A stretch of DNA of 64,000 nucleotides from Pseudofabraea citricarpa (lineage: Eukaryota > Ascomycota > Leotiomycetes > Helotiales > Dermateaceae), in NCBI GenBank assembly GCA_029641185.1, contig JAPWGK010000023.1, forward strand, positions 708,389-772,388, read 5' to 3'. The notes under the pieces are model-generated. The model saw only the letters and a program-made list of their open reading frames with translations, searched no databases and was not told the origin of the DNA. A program made the translations under genes and the position numbers. Position 1 is the first letter of the stretch, and every line of letters starts with the position of its first letter. This document shows positions 46,701-58,008 of the stretch, piece after piece.

Positions 46701-49700
46701 ACTTTGCAAGTCGAAGGCCATGGGCTCTAGAACAAGGTTCTGGCAGCAGCTTGCAATACTGTATGTACGAGGGCCAGAAAGAGTTCACTGCCGTACCAGG
46801 ACCCAGGAGCTCGAAAGCTTGCGAGATGCATGATCTTAGGAAGAACAGTTGGAAGACAAATGAAATGCGATACCACCACCGCTGTACCCGTTGTGTTGGA
46901 CATTCACTCATGGGCTTGTACCACGTTGCCTGACACTGCGCCGTCTGCTGTGAGGATGTGCTCTCTTGCAGTAGTAGCTGTGTCCCAACACCGACTGCTT
47001 CGTCGCCCACCAGTAGAGGTTACATGAGTGTTGGTAAGAAAGCTCGAAAGGTGGGGTATGGCTGCCCGCATTCGATGGCCCTACACCCAAAATGCCTTGA
47101 AGCCTTAAAGGTGTGTGTGCAGTGCATCGCAGCGCAGCGCAGCGTGCACAGGGGATGTAATTATTGCGAAGATCGGAGGTGAAGAGCACGTTGGTTGCAT
47201 CATGTCGACTCATCCATCCTTGAGGCCATGCGGAGATTATACAACGTAGGTCCCAGGTTTCGGTCCAAAGAGGAAGATGTTGTGAGGCCAGCGCTCGAAA
47301 GAGGCACCAGGCAAGGCAAGAGAAGAGGTTCACCGCACAACACGAGGCTGGCCTGCCCTGTTCCGGCGGTGGTGGTGGTTGTGCGGGAGGGTGAGGGGAC
47401 GGAGAGCATGGTTGGTGCAAAATGCGGTTGCGGAGATGAAGAAGGCTGAAAGAATTGACGAGGTCTTCCAGGGCTGAGGGCTGAACACTGCTGTACAGTA
47501 GTACAAGTACAGTAGCGTAGCGTGGTAACGAGGTTCCGTATCCCGTGTCCCGTGCCGCGTTGGTCAGTTGGCCCATGCGTCTGCAAGCAAGAGGGAGAGC
47601 AAGAGCTACTGTACTGTAGAGCGACAGCAAGAGCAAGCAAGCACCCTTACAACTTGCAACTTACAACTTACAACTTACTACCCTCCCCTCCCCTCCCACT
47701 TCCCGAGGCCGTCTCGTCTGTGTCTGCATCGTAGGTACATACTGCACTGCACACTGCACACTGCACAGTGAGGAGTGCATGTCATGTCATGTACGCTGCC
47801 GTAGTACATCACTCACTTACCGTCCTGTCCTATCCTCGACTCTGGGGCCATGTGCAGAATCCACATGTGCAGGCAGATTCCAGAGAGAGGGAGCGAGTCG
47901 CTGGGGGGTGCAGGAATAGCCAGCCGCTCGAGTTGGTCCAGTGCATCCAGTAATGACCGGCTTGATATTCGTAAAATACCTCGGAGCTTGTGATTTTTAG
48001 TGTGTCCGTGGGGTGGGCACATCGACCAGGGCAGGCCTCGAGATTTTCTCTGGGTTCGGGTGGACAAGGATGCGGTGCCGCCAGACAAGACCTGCCACTG
48101 GATCGGCGACTTTTTCTTTTTGTTTTTGATTTTGTGTTCTTCAAGGGCACAGCCACCGACCAGTATCCTGATTCCTGAACAGCATTTCTCAAACACACGA
48201 GCTTCTCAGATAAAGTCAAGACCCATCGAGGGCAAACCATGGTCGACACTCTGCTCACCACGTTGAACACACGATTGGATGTAGAAAGACGCAATATGAC
48301 CGTTGGACTTGCATCGAGCCAGTGAGCGGAGAGGCCTTACTGTACTTACCCCCCCATTCCGCCCCCCTTGCTGGCTTGCTGAGCCTGTCTGTCATTATTA
48401 GCGACTAGCGAGAGGCGGGGCAAGTGATGCTTGTCTTACCTATCCATCCCTCTCTCTTGCTCTTGCTCTCAGTGACAGGATCAGCCAGTCCCTACCGACC
48501 TCAAAAATCGTCGATATCACTCACGAGGCTTGCTTTGTGCGAAGCGACGAGGGATGGAGACCAAGTCTGCAACCCGTAGTCGCTGTCGCTGTCGCTGTCG
48601 TATAGGACCATTATTGTCCAGAAGTTTTCTGCCCTCCGCCCGCGTGGGTGGTTCAGAAGCGGGCGGAGGGTACCGTACTCCGTACAATACCGTAGTTGGA
48701 TGCTTGCCGATCTCTGACGGCTCTGCACCCCAACTGGGGCCGAGCTTGGACAATAAACGATGAATGAACATCGAGCAAGCCAGGGCAGAAAGAGGAAATG
48801 GCTGCGAGATACAGTACGGAGGGCCGATGCTTATCTGATAGTGCGGCTTCTGAGCCCTAACGTGAACTGTGTGGTTGTCACCTCAGAAGGAGATTGGGGG
48901 AGCGAGAGCGAGTACGATCCATCGGATATGAAGTCTGAGAAGGACTTAGGTTTGAAGACAGCCTTGGTGACTCTGGATTCTGGAAGATGTCAAGGCCTTT
49001 ACAGACGGGACAAAGTGCCATGTTCAAGCCGTCATCTGTTCCTCTGGTGGCCCCAAGGAAGACCATGCCTGCTCTACCAGTCCTGATCTGGTGCAGGTCA
49101 GAATAGAGTCCGGAAGTGAAACAGAGATCTGCCCTACGGCACTTGAGAATTGGGACGATGCTGGGGGGTCGCCTTGGCGCTAACATGTCAAAAATAGCCT
49201 CCGCGGTGAGGGTTGACGATGGCGATGGCGAGAGTGTTTTGCAGATTCTGGCTGCAACAGAAACGAGAAGTTGGAGAAGTTTGCCATCGACGCGTAACAG
49301 TTTTTGTTAGAGGGTCCCTACTGTATGGCCGAGGGGCTCTCACTAGAGTCACTACTGCTGCCCCCCAGTGCACCAGTGATGAGTGCCAGTTCCAGTTCCA
49401 GTTCCAGTGCTCAGGCGCTGATGGTGGCGCAGCGTCTTGCAGGGTGCGTCGTCAACCAAATGGTTGGCCGCTTCATGATTTTATGATTGGGACAACTTGC
49501 GACCTGATAGTAGCTACTTTTTAGTACGTGGTATCTCCTGGGCTTTTTAGCATCCATAGACCTCTTCACAACTTTAATCTGACGGTGACCGTGAGTACAT
49601 GCTTTCTCATCCGTCACCTGATGCTTCCAAGTAAACCAAAAGAAAAAGGATTGATATCAATGTTGAATGCTTTGGAAGATAGCTTAAGCCGGCCAACCAT

Positions 49701-50420
49701 TTCTCCCGCCACCCACCGACAGGGCTAAATTCTGGAGTGTGGGTAGAAGATGGTTGCAGGACTGCACTCTGCATGTTTCTGTGGACAAGGCAACTTGCAC
49801 TTGCAGTTACGGCAGCCAATTTGGCAGAAGAGGCTCTGATTGAATACCGACTCGTCGGCACCTCTATGGTGTTCAGGCGCAATTGGTCGGTGGCCGAAGT
49901 TCAGCAGACCGGGCATGGGGGCGTCACGGTCCCATCCAACTCTAATGATCCTTTGTACGGGGGTGTGGATGATGTATATGTATATCTGTATATATATATC
50001 TCTCACGACTCCATCGTGCTGCATAACTCGCAACGTCTTTGGAAGGTCGAAAAGGCGCCGGCTGCAAGTGAGCCACACCCTCACACCAGTGAGTCAGTTT
50101 CGAAGTGGCCATCTCCATGGGGAGCAGAGGATGGAGCTGGCAGGAGGGCGCGCGCAAATTAAAAAGACTGCAAGGTACTGAGCCCAGAGGCACAGACATG
50201 GGCTTCTTAAACACTGGTGGCCTCCAAATGGTCACTTAGTAAGTCAACGTTGCAAAGCTGTGCTCGGATTACCAAGCACGACATTGAAGGTGACAGCTGC
50301 TCCAAGCTCAAATTGGCTTTTTCCGGGGGTGGGAGTGGGAGGAGGTCCTTTTGTTCGCAGCACAGGCAAATCCTTCGCAAACGCAGAGTCGCATGGCGCA
50401 CCGTGAAGGATGGAATGGAT

Positions 50421-50650
50421 AGTGAGTGAGTGTCCTGGCTGTGAGTATGAGGGAGGGAGGGTGAGTGGGTGAGTGAGTGAGTAAGTGAGTAAGTGAGTAA
50501 GTAAGTAAGTGCGTGCAGTCGGTGAGTCGTGGGTGAGTTGTGAGTTGCGAGTTGCGGGTTGCGGGTTAGTTAGTCAGTTAGGAGTTGCGAGCTATGAGCT
50601 ATGAGTCGTGAGTCGTGAATTGTTTAGTGGTGGTGGTGGTGGTGGTAGTG
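50421..50650. repeat. GTGAGT / GAGTTGC / GGT low-complexity tract
   Basis: About 230 nt of grading tandem words: TGAG and TAAG tetramers (50461-50510), then GAGTTGCGGGTTGC units, then (GGT)n at 50628-50645. Strand-asymmetric (G/T-rich on the plus strand). Confidence 0.75.
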
Positions 50651-51209
50651 GTAGGAGAGGGCGAGGCAGTGGGTAGAGCCGAGTACAACAGGCTGGAGCA
50701 GGGCGACTCGAATCATTTCGCAAGTCGGGCTCCAGGTTTTCCGTACCCGGCCGTGGTCGTCAATCCGGTCACTCTCGATTCGTCTGGAGAATCATGTCGA
50801 CGACGCTAGCCGGTCGATAGGGAGCTTAGCAAGTTAGCAGCTGAGGTAGGGCTGAGAGGATGTACAGGATGTACAGGATGTACAGGTTGGCCTCACCGAA
50901 TGCTGAGAGTGTTCTAAGCCCGCGCTTTGACGACCCCCGCTCCCTGTAAGCCACTGCCTTGTCTGTTTAGTGCCCCTTGTGGCCTTGTGCCCTTGAGTGA
51001 GCACTGCACTGCACTGGCTGGGCTGGGCGGGATAGTAAACCCCGCCGTGTGCATGTATTGGGCCACAGCTGCTGTGGATGAAGTCGATTTCAGCGATTCA
51101 GCGATTCAGCGATTCAAACTCCAGAGACACCGAGCTATCAATAGGGGATGGCGGAGAAGCGCGGAGTCAAGTACCTAGGTAGCCAGCGGTAGAATAGAGA
51201 GCAGGAAGA

Positions 51210-51214
<5 letters not shown>

Positions 51215-51268
<54 letters not shown>
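51215..51268. repeat. (AG)27 microsatellite
   Basis: A perfect 54-nt AG dinucleotide run, the longest simple repeat in the window. Confidence 0.9.
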
Positions 51269-51269
<1 letters not shown>

Positions 51270-51360
51270 AAGCAATGCAATGCACAATGGAAGCAGCCAG
51301 TCACAGCTATAATTAACCAACTTATCCTCGAGTCCTACCGGTCCTATTGTGTGTTGCGTA

Positions 51361-51470
51361 GGTATTGTGTGGTGTTGTGTTGTGTTGTGTTGTCTTGCGT
51401 TGCCTTGCTTTGCCCGTCTTGTCTTGTCCTGTCTTGTCCTCCTAGTCTTGCCCTGCTTTGCCTTGTAGTC
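51361..51470. repeat. TTGTG/CTTG degenerate T/G-rich tract
   Basis: TTGTGTTGTGTTGTGTTG grading into CCTTGC/CTTGTC words; almost no A on the plus strand, so strongly strand-skewed. Confidence 0.65.
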
Positions 51471-51937
51471 AGTCATGGTAGTAGTGCCTTACCCGCCCGC
51501 CCTGTAGGCGCTGTTGTGCTCCCATGCTCTCATGTTACTTGCTCTCATGTTGCGCCCGTTGAGCTGTGTCGATGGATGGATGTTGATTATCTACCTCTGA
51601 CCTCTTACCTACCACCTCCCTCCTCTACTGTACTGTGTTCGGCGATCAACCCATCGAATCTGACCACCATGAGCAGCCCATCTGTTGCTCGCCAGGCCGT
51701 ACAAGGATAACGAGAGCGAGGAGCCAGCCTTCCGTTGACTTGGCTCGACAGGGCTCTCCCCTACCCCCTCGTTCCCTACATCCAAAACCTGTGGGCCCTG
51801 GCAACCTGGCAACCTGGCCCTACGACGACGACGACGGCCAGGGCGACCAGGGTCCCACTTGCGCTTCTCGCTCCCCAAACTGCCCTACGGCTCTGGCTCT
51901 GGCTCTGTACGCACCTACGCACCTACCGTACGCACCT

Positions 51938-51958
51938 AGCATAGCATAGCATAGCATA
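51938..51958. repeat. (TAGCA)n pentamer repeat
   Basis: Four tandem TAGCA units, followed by a long stretch of CACCAC/CCAGCAC words to about 52080. Confidence 0.75.
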
Positions 51959-52414
51959 CCGTAGCATACAGTACCGTAGCAGCACCACCACCACCAGCAC
52001 CAGCTCCCAGAACCCAGCTCCCAGTCCACCACCGACACCCAGCACACACCCAGCACCCAGCAGCACCACACTTACCACTTACCACTTAGCACCAAGCACC
52101 TTACGCACCTACCATGACACCCGCCGCCCCATGCAACAATCGACCCTTTCCCTCACAACGCTGTCTGTCTCTGTACAGTACCGGCCGACCTACACCTACA
52201 CCTACACCTACCTACTTTACTCACTCACTTGCTACTACTGTACATGTAAATCTTACATTTTTGTATACTTTTTGCGGTGACGGATGATCCCCATTTCTTC
52301 CCTCCTGTCCTTGTCAGCATCACTCCAATAAGCTAGAACGCCCCGAGAGACCGAATGCCCATCCACTTCCACTTCCATTACCACATCCACATCCTTTACC
52401 ACTCTCACACACCC

Positions 52415-52475
52415 TCGCCCTCGCCCTCGCCCTCGCCCTCGCCTTCACCCTCGCCTTCACCCTCACTCTCACCCC
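52415..52475. repeat. (CCTCGC)n hexamer repeat
   Basis: Tandem CCTCGC units, then CCTTCA/CCCTCA variants, about 60 nt, 350 bp upstream of the zinc-finger gene start. C-rich on the plus strand. Confidence 0.8.
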
Positions 52476-52809
52476 CACGAGCCCCAAGCCTGTCTTCTCG
52501 GCCCTACACCGTCTTCTGCCTGGGCTGATCTCCGCAATACACCTCTCCTCCCAGATCTCTGACATTGCGTGATGTGCGGATAGCTTCGTCCTGGGGAGGA
52601 AAAACCGTTCACTCTCTTACTCACTTACTCACTCACTGTCAACACTTCCCATCTATTCTATGTTTTGCCTCTTACCACTTCACTTTATCGGCTCCACCGA
52701 CCAACATCGCCACCTCGAAAACGGGTCCTGCTGAGTCGCCCTTGACCAACATCCGCACTACTCGCAAAGGCTTCGTATTTTCAGCTTGTGGCAATCCCTG
52801 AACTTCACC

Positions 52810-55357
52810 ATGGACATTCCCCAACGGGGCTCAAGGCCCTCGCTAGGCCTGCCCGAGATCTATGTACACGAGTCCAACCCCGTTGACCGATACAGGACGT
52901 CGAGCAGGTCTAGTTCCTTCAATTCGGCATCCTCACCAGGTGCTTCTGCCATACCAATGTCAATACCGAATGCCAGAGAACCCGTTCCGCCGCCTCTACC
53001 GCCGCCTCGAAACATTGCCGAATTTGGAGGTCCAGACATTGCGTGGCAATGGGGTAATTCACAAGAGGACGGCGGTTGGGGGAAACCAGTCGCATCAGTG
53101 CCGCCGAGTTCGAGTTTATATGGCAGTTTTGCAGGAAGAGGGAATAGCATATCGGAGGAGCGACCAGAAAATCGACGCGGCAGTTCGACCTCCACCATTA
53201 AATCAATGACTACCGCCCCAGATGCGCGAGATAACTATCCCCGGATAGACGAAGGGTATGCAAGCCTATCTGGCACGAGCATTGGATCCAACAAGTCAGT
53301 GAGACTTTTCTTAGGGAAAAAAGTGCCTCAGCTCTTTGGACAGTGTCCACACAAGAAAGATCATTCCACTGGCATATCCAGACTTTTTTTTCTTGCGGTG
53401 GCCTTGGCGATTGCTCCAAGTGCAGCAGTTTTCAAGTTTTGACGAAAAGTTGATTCAATGTCTTGTTGTTTTAATATTATATGCCTAAACTAACATTTAA
53501 TCCCAGATCCAAATACCACGATCCTCGGGGATTCCAATCTTCTGTTCACGAGCAATTCAAAAGTAATGCTCAAGCTTATGACAAGTCGCTTTTACAGAAG
53601 CTCGATTCTCGTAGAGGTTCAGAAGATGTCACCCCTCCACGAGGCTACCCGAAGTCTGCTTTCAGTTCTTCTGCTAGCGATGCGTCGCCAACATCACGGA
53701 TAGCGCTGGAGCATAGGCAGCCTACTCTAAAACCACTATCTCTCCCCATAAACTCCAGGAGGTCTGGTCTTGAAGACCCTATGACTCGGTGGGCATCATC
53801 AGATACCCCACCTAGGCATCCTAGTCTGAAGCCACTATCGCTGCCCATAAACACAAGGAGGTCTGGTCTTGAGGACCCTATGACTAGGTGGACGTCATCA
53901 GATACCCCATTGTCCTCTGCCATTTCCCCTGCAAACCCATTTCCACGTTTTGGCCAGTATGATTATAGATCTCCCAGTGATACAACGGCTGAATCATCAC
54001 CTCATCCGTATGCAAGACGCAGTGGGAGTGGTTCTGGCATGAGTATGATTGATGATACTTCGAGTGTAACCAGCAGATCGCGTGAAAGCTACTATCAGCG
54101 TTCCCCAGACACAGATGTTGACTTCCAGATGGAAGAGGCTGGGCTTACTAGACTTCAGATTGATGATTATTCTGCTCGGAATGATAGCTATTCGCCAGGC
54201 TCTACTGCTGGCCAGAAACGACGCGCTTCAGAAGACCCCCCGAGAGAAGATGGTCCATCTTTGCACACTGTAGGAAGTGCGAGTGATCTCTTCAGAAGAC
54301 GCGAATCTGCGGGTGGGCGAACCTCGCCAAGCCCACGTTATCATTCTACTTCTGGTTCTGTATCATCCACGGCATCTGGCCCAAGGAACAATTCCTATGC
54401 TTCCACGCTATCTCTTACAGCAAGCAGTATTACGAGCTTGGGGTCATATGGCCGACTGTCTCCTGGCGGCATTTCACCAGGCTCTTCAGATATGGGACCT
54501 GACTCGCCTTACGTCACATCGTTGTCATTGAACCCCAGCCCGCGAGGTTCAATCTCGAGGACGACACACAATCGAGCATTATCAGAAACTAGACCGCTCA
54601 TGACATCTCGAAAACTGTCCGAGGGGATGGGGCACATGAAGCACAACAGCGCTCCCAAAATGCACGGTGTTTTCATTTGCGAGTGTTGCCCGAAAAAGCC
54701 TAAGAAATTTGATACTCAAGAAGAATTATTGTAAGTGCTAGTAACACACTCAAATGGCATGATCTAATGGCTTTATTTAGGACCCATGAGCAGGAGAAGC
54801 AGTACGAATGCGCTTATTGTCACAATCGCTTCAAGAATAAAAATGAAGCAGAAAGGCATCAAAATTCATTACATCTGCGGAAGAATTCTTGGTCTTGCGC
54901 TGCGCTATCAGGATACGAAGCTGCCTTCCATCCTTCGCCCATGCGCCCGAATGAAGCTGACACCTGCGGATACTGTGGTGAAGACTTCCCTAGGTCTGGC
55001 ATCTCATCACCATCTACACCTCAAATCGGGGTTGCAACTAACCAAGACTGGGAGATCCGGATTGGGCATCTCCAAGAGGAGCACAAGTTTGGAGAATGTA
55101 ACCAGGCGAAGAAATTCTTCCGTGCCGATCATTTCAGGCAGCACTTGAAACACAGTCACGCAGGAACTAGTGGGAAATGGACGAACATGCTTGAGAATTC
55201 TTGTATGAAGGATGAACCACTACCTGAGCCGATCAGCCGGCCTGAGAGGTCTGGAATTGGAATGAGCAGACTCAACAAGAATTCTGGACCTGCAAGTCCT
55301 GGCGGCATGGGGCTGAGTCCGCGGGTGGGAAGGATAGACGAGGAAGAGATTCTCTGA
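52810..55357 (+). CDS. Ser-rich C2H2-like zinc-finger protein (putative transcription regulator)
   Basis: Three exons, 52810-53294, 53507-54730 and 54781-55357, join in phase to 761 aa. The start TCACCATGGAC has a good context. The first 550 residues are Ser/Pro/Arg-rich and probably disordered, with many SRSSS and RRxS sites likely to be phosphorylated. They include a 33-residue tandem duplication around LKPLSLPINSRRSGLEDPMTR. The C-terminal zinc region reads GVFICECCPKKPKKFDTQEEL, LTHEQEKQYECAYCHNRFKN with RHQNSLHLRK, then DTCGYCGEDF, and CNQAKKFFRADHFRQHLKHSH. That is two or three C2H2-like fingers of irregular spacing, as in several Aspergillus C2H2 proteins of unknown role. DNA binding and nuclear location are inferred. 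Intron 1 (212 nt) is four times longer than others here and is open for 49 codons, so its retention would give a short form. The upstream 9.5 kb lacks genes, which fits a heavily regulated gene. Confidence 0.88.
53733..53930 (+). repeat. Coding tandem duplication, 99-nt unit, two copies
   Basis: Two adjacent copies, starting at about 53733 and 53832, share CCACTATC, CCCATAAAC, AGGAGGTCTGGTCTTGA, GACCCTATGACT and TCATCAGATACCCC. The unit is 33 codons, keeping the frame. The copies differ at scattered, mostly synonymous positions, so the duplication is not brand new. Confidence 0.85.
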
Positions 55358-56023
55358 CATTCGTTGTGGCCGAGTCCCAAGTCTAACGCGTGGTCTCGGA
55401 TCGGGACATGACTTGGGTGGCAGAGCATGAACAGACAAAAAAAAGCATATTGGATTTCAAGGAGGCGTCCCGTTATTCAGCCATGAGCATTTACTTGCAT
55501 TTTTTTGCATAGCACACGCACACATTTTTCATGATTTAGGGATTGCAAAGGATGGAGAAGGCAAACGAATCTCTTTTCTTCTATTTTTTTTCTTCCTTCG
55601 CAGTATGAATTGCTATTTCTCGTTTTCTCTTTGCTTTCTGGGATCGGAATTCATGGCATCTTTTGCAGCAGAGCAAGCATAGTGGGGGGCGTTGTTGTTT
55701 TTTGGTCATCCTCTACATACATGGAAGAGGGTGAGCGAGTGAGCGCGTCAAGAGTCAGGCACGGATCGAGGTTTTTTCAAGAACGCAAAACGGGAGGGGC
55801 TTTCTGTCAGGAAAGTAGAGAGGGCGAAGGAGAGGGTAAGGCAGTAAGCCAGACATGGTTTTACTGCCCGGCTGGGTTTGTCGTCATACTGTTTCTTGGC
55901 GGAGTGAGATGGAAATGGGAGCAGAGATCGGATCGGATCAGATCGGTCAGGCGGTCAGGAAGGGAAGGATAGCATAGGACCTACTCTATACCCCAGGCAG
56001 AAGAAAGAAGACCAGAGAAGAGC

Positions 56024-56059
<36 letters not shown>

Positions 56060-57922
56060 ATGAAGCAAGGATCATCATCAGGCTATGAAAAGAAGACGAG
56101 TCCTTTCACGTGTATGTCTTATGTGCGCGTGTGTATGCATGTATCTAGAGAGTAAGTACCGGTACCGCAGTGACTGACTGATTGACTGACTGACTGACTG
56201 ACGTATAGGCTATGCTATGCTATGCAATGGCTATGCTGTACTATGGTAGGTATGCTATGCTATGCCATGCGGTACTATGTGAATGCTTACCTAATCCCAA
56301 TCCCACCCTCTTCCTTGGTGCTCGTCGCAAAGATACCTAGATACCTACCTATAGCTACCTTGTCGCTTACTGTACGTGAAGTGAAGCTGGGTCTCTCCTT
56401 CTCGCCCGCCGTGCGTATCCGTTTTGCGGGGACTGCGGAGCGGGTGGATTTTTTCTTTTTACGTAGGTAGCATGTGGATAGAGAGGAATGTATGTATGAG
56501 ATGGGATGAGATGAGATGACGAGTGTTGATGATGATGACGATGACGAAGGAGATGAGGCTGGTGAAGAACGACAGAGCAGGACGAGGATTTTCTCTCATT
56601 GTGATGTGTGGTCTCTACGTATGTACCTTGGTCCTTGGCGATCGATGGTTTCTTTTCTTTTCTTTTCTTTTTATATACGGTACGGTACCGGTACTGTAGA
56701 TACCTTAGGTAGGCTCGTTTACCGCTTTAAGGTTTGCGGTTCAGGGAAGAACGAGGGAGACGGAGGGAGGGGTACAGTAGGTACCTAGGGTATTGTGTTT
56801 TTGAACCTTAGGTAGGTTGGGTACGTAGGCAGGCAGCTAAGGTTCACTTTGAGTTCAAACGGTACCTACTGAGGTCTGTTGATCGTCTAGGTCACTCACG
56901 TGCATCGTCATTCTGGTTGTAGTATGCATGGTTCGTCAATTGGTTTTTTACTGCTACTATGTTACGTTTACACCTCTAGGCAGCGGATGCCTCGTCCGGC
57001 TGTTCGTGTATATCTAGGTGCCTAGTCAGATATGTAGTATCTTGTGGATCAGGAGCTAGGGGGAGCAAGTACTTCGTACCTCATGCAGTAGATGAAATAT
57101 ATTTGCTGGGGTACATGCCCCCCGTACCTATCTATCTATCTATCGTAGGTAGACATCTCAGAAGGTTATTCTTTACCGAGGATTGTGCTGCATGCATGTC
57201 TCTTTCATAGGCTCTCTCTCGGTCTCTCTTACTTCTCCTTGTGGATCTTTTGTTCCTACTTCCTAGGCAGTGGTTGCCAGGTGGATCTCTAGTTTCTGCT
57301 CACATCTCGCTATGCTGCGGTGGGAGTTATTAGCCGCTGTCTAGTCTATAAGGTTATGTCTGCCTAGCTAGGTATAATTCTATGCTTTTGAGTCATGGCG
57401 TATTTGCTCTAGGAGGACAGAAGAAAAAGAGGTTAGTATTAAATAAGAAACTTCACTTATATCAACCTTTGTCTTCTCTCGCCACACAAGTGTGTAAATT
57501 CACATTTGTAGTTGATTATTCTTATTTGTCCCAAGGCCGAAGTTTGTATCTGTGGGTGGTGGTAGTAGTAGTAACTTACATGTAGTAGTCAGTGGGTATT
57601 ACAGTTTTGCAAGGCCAATGCGCTCGAAGGTGGACTACTAAGTGGATAGCTTGCTTAGCCTATTATCTACTTGGTGTCTCTCTACTCCCCCCCCCCCTTA
57701 ATATTTGTTATTTAGTAGGTCCACACTAGCAAGGGTACTCTTTACCGCCTAACTTTACCGCCTCCGGATTTAGAATATTAGAATATATAATATAACTTTA
57801 ATTTCCTAGTATCTAGTAAGGCCTTTATAGGTATTAATTATAGCCTAGTATCGATCCTACTAGGAGGTATAAAGCCGGCTAATATAAGAATCAGGTATAA
57901 CTTCCTACGCCTTAGTAATTAT
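55358..57922. other. Spacer rich in simple sequence, leading to the AT-rich block
   Basis: No gene seen. It includes the 3' region of the zinc-finger gene, an (AG)14 run (56027-56054), (TGAC)n (56171-56201), ATGCTATGCT repeats (56210-56265), TTTTC repeats (56652-56672), TATC repeats (57130-57143), many GTACCTAGGTA-like words, an 11-C run at 57687-57697 and a TTTACCGCC pair at 57741 and 57754. From 57765 the base composition falls to mostly A/T. Confidence 0.5.
56027..56054. repeat. (AG)14 microsatellite
   Basis: Perfect 28-nt AG run downstream of the zinc-finger gene. Confidence 0.85.
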
Positions 57923-58008
57923 TATTATAGTATATAGAATATAAAGTAAATAAGAGATTAATATAACTAATTAATAATAAAAGATCTAAGTATAAGGAGA
58001 GAAGAAGA
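57923..58008. repeat. Left copy of the terminal direct repeat (outer LTR end)
   Basis: Starts TATTATAGTATATAGAATAT (original TG possibly mutated) and matches the copy at 63915-64000 at most positions, with A/G differences only in places such as AAAGATCTAAG versus AAAAATCTAAG. The true LTR continues rightward for an unknown length. Confidence 0.7.

Larger units (their letters stand above)
43287..52809. other. 9.5-kb gene desert rich in microsatellites
   Basis: No exon chain or family motif found on either strand. Frames of 80-240 codons exist (for example 46908-47636 and 45104-45370 on the minus strand, 44339-44695 on the plus), but they lack recognisable domains and convincing starts. The stretch carries many simple repeats, several listed separately, and repeated TACTGTA/TACAGTA words. 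It lies upstream of both YVH1 (minus) and the zinc-finger gene (plus), so it could hold a long regulatory region, long 5' UTRs or unannotated non-coding RNAs. Confidence 0.5.

Noticed and set aside
46908..47636. 242-codon minus-strand open frame in the gene desert
   Set aside because: Composition typical of random GC-rich translation (poly-Pro, His, Cys patches), no recognised domain.
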